Source: Cytophagales bacterium
GTDB lineage: Bacteria; Bacteroidota; Bacteroidia; Cytophagales; Cyclobacteriaceae
Direction of reading: 5' to 3'
Assembly (NCBI GenBank): GCA_022360875.1
Contig: JAKSBZ010000100.1
Span: 1-43,051 of the forward strand
Length of the DNA stretch: 43,051 nucleotides
Shown here in pieces: positions 42,709 to 43,051 of the stretch (position 1 is the first letter of the stretch; the number at the start of each line of letters is the position of its first letter). The translations under genes were made by a program, and so were the position numbers. Below the pieces are notes generated by a model, which had not been told where the DNA came from, did no database searches, and saw only the letters and a program-made list of their open reading frames with translations.

Positions 42709-43051
42709 ATGAATTTTTTGGTAAATAGAAAAGTGCTGATTTTCATGCTCTTCACCGGCTTGGTTATGCTGGGCGTGATTTCGTATCGGCGCTTGTCTTT
42801 GGAACTTTTTCCCAACACCAGCTATCCGGCGTTTTTTCTTCGGGTGGCGGGCCAGTCGGAGATGAGTCCTGAGCAGATGGAGCGGGCGGCGATAATTCCG
42901 GTGGAAGGAGCCGTGGGCACGCTGGAAGGGGTGAAGTCAATCAATTCGCAAGTGAGCGGACGCGGCGGGCAGATTACATTGGAGTATGAAAAAGATGTAG
43001 ACCTGAAGTACGCTTATCTTCGTTTGAGCTCTAAAGTAAAGGAAGTCGAGA
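42709..43051 (+). CDS. RND efflux permease 2 (3' partial, cut by window end)
   Basis: Only the first 114 codons are visible. They show TM1 (VLIFMLFTGLVMLGVISYRRL), the LFPNTSYPAFFLRV strand, EMSPEQMERAAIIPVEGAVG and INSQVSGRGGQITLEY of the porter domain. It is clearly paralogous to permease 1 but diverged, 21 bases after its stop with an AGAGAG-type ribosome site before ATG 42709. It probably completes a two-pump operon. Confidence 0.88.
   Translation, partial: MNFLVNRKVLIFMLFTGLVMLGVISYRRLSLELFPNTSYPAFFLRVAGQSEMSPEQMERAAIIPVEGAVGTLEGVKSINSQVSGRGGQITLEYEKDVDLKYAYLRLSSKVKEVE

Overview
The window looks like part of a Bacteroidota chromosome, most likely of the Cytophagales/Flammeovirga-like type. 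Several start sites carry the Bacteroidota -7 promoter signature TAnnTTTG. One secreted protease ends in a type IX secretion sorting domain. The order pdxA-DUF177-rpmF ... fabH-efp-accB-accC is typical of the phylum, and Shine-Dalgarno sequences are weak. The genus assignment is inference. Almost everything from 1664 on is single-copy core or metabolic DNA; I saw no intact insertion sequence, CRISPR array, tRNA or rRNA.

Layout. (1) 1-1663 is a gene graveyard: a GC-rich 3' fragment of an SLC13-type permease on the minus strand is fused at about 580 to an AT-rich, frameshifted toxin C-terminus followed by a broken partner gene. Two copies of a 60-base direct repeat bracket it. (2) 1664-5734 holds two convergent secreted glycosidases (GH20 and GH3). 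(3) 6056-14951 holds dnaN, then a polyamine neighbourhood: arginine decarboxylase, a fused AdoMet decarboxylase-spermidine synthase, and an agmatinase-like ureohydrolase. These are interleaved with a 2-hydroxyacid dehydrogenase, greA and a DUF4301 gene. The three polyamine genes could together convert arginine to agmatine, putrescine and spermidine. (4) 15342-20033 holds a Dabb-fold protein, an IscA-type protein, thiL with a DUF423 gene, a CbpA-like DnaJ and a membrane class III cyclase. (5) 20082-28518 is the fatty-acid/translation block accC, accB, efp, fabH and rpmF, DUF177, pdxA. An oppositely oriented, frameshifted S8 protease gene splits it. (6) 28780-31993 is a tight rsmA-mgtE-cvfB-small protein operon. 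(7) 32707 to the window end is one closely spaced operon: an ABC ATPase, an unusual ABC permease fused to a peptidase-like and a golvesin-like domain, then TolC, membrane-fusion lipoprotein and two RND permeases.

The most notable items are: the hybrid ABC/RND export operon with its three-part permease; the SpeD-SpeE fusion; the decayed toxin-partner cassette; an intergenic repeat present at both 13.3 kb and 32.3 kb; and a strongly foldable unassigned element at 15.0 kb. Domain assignments come from motif recognition only; no database search was run.
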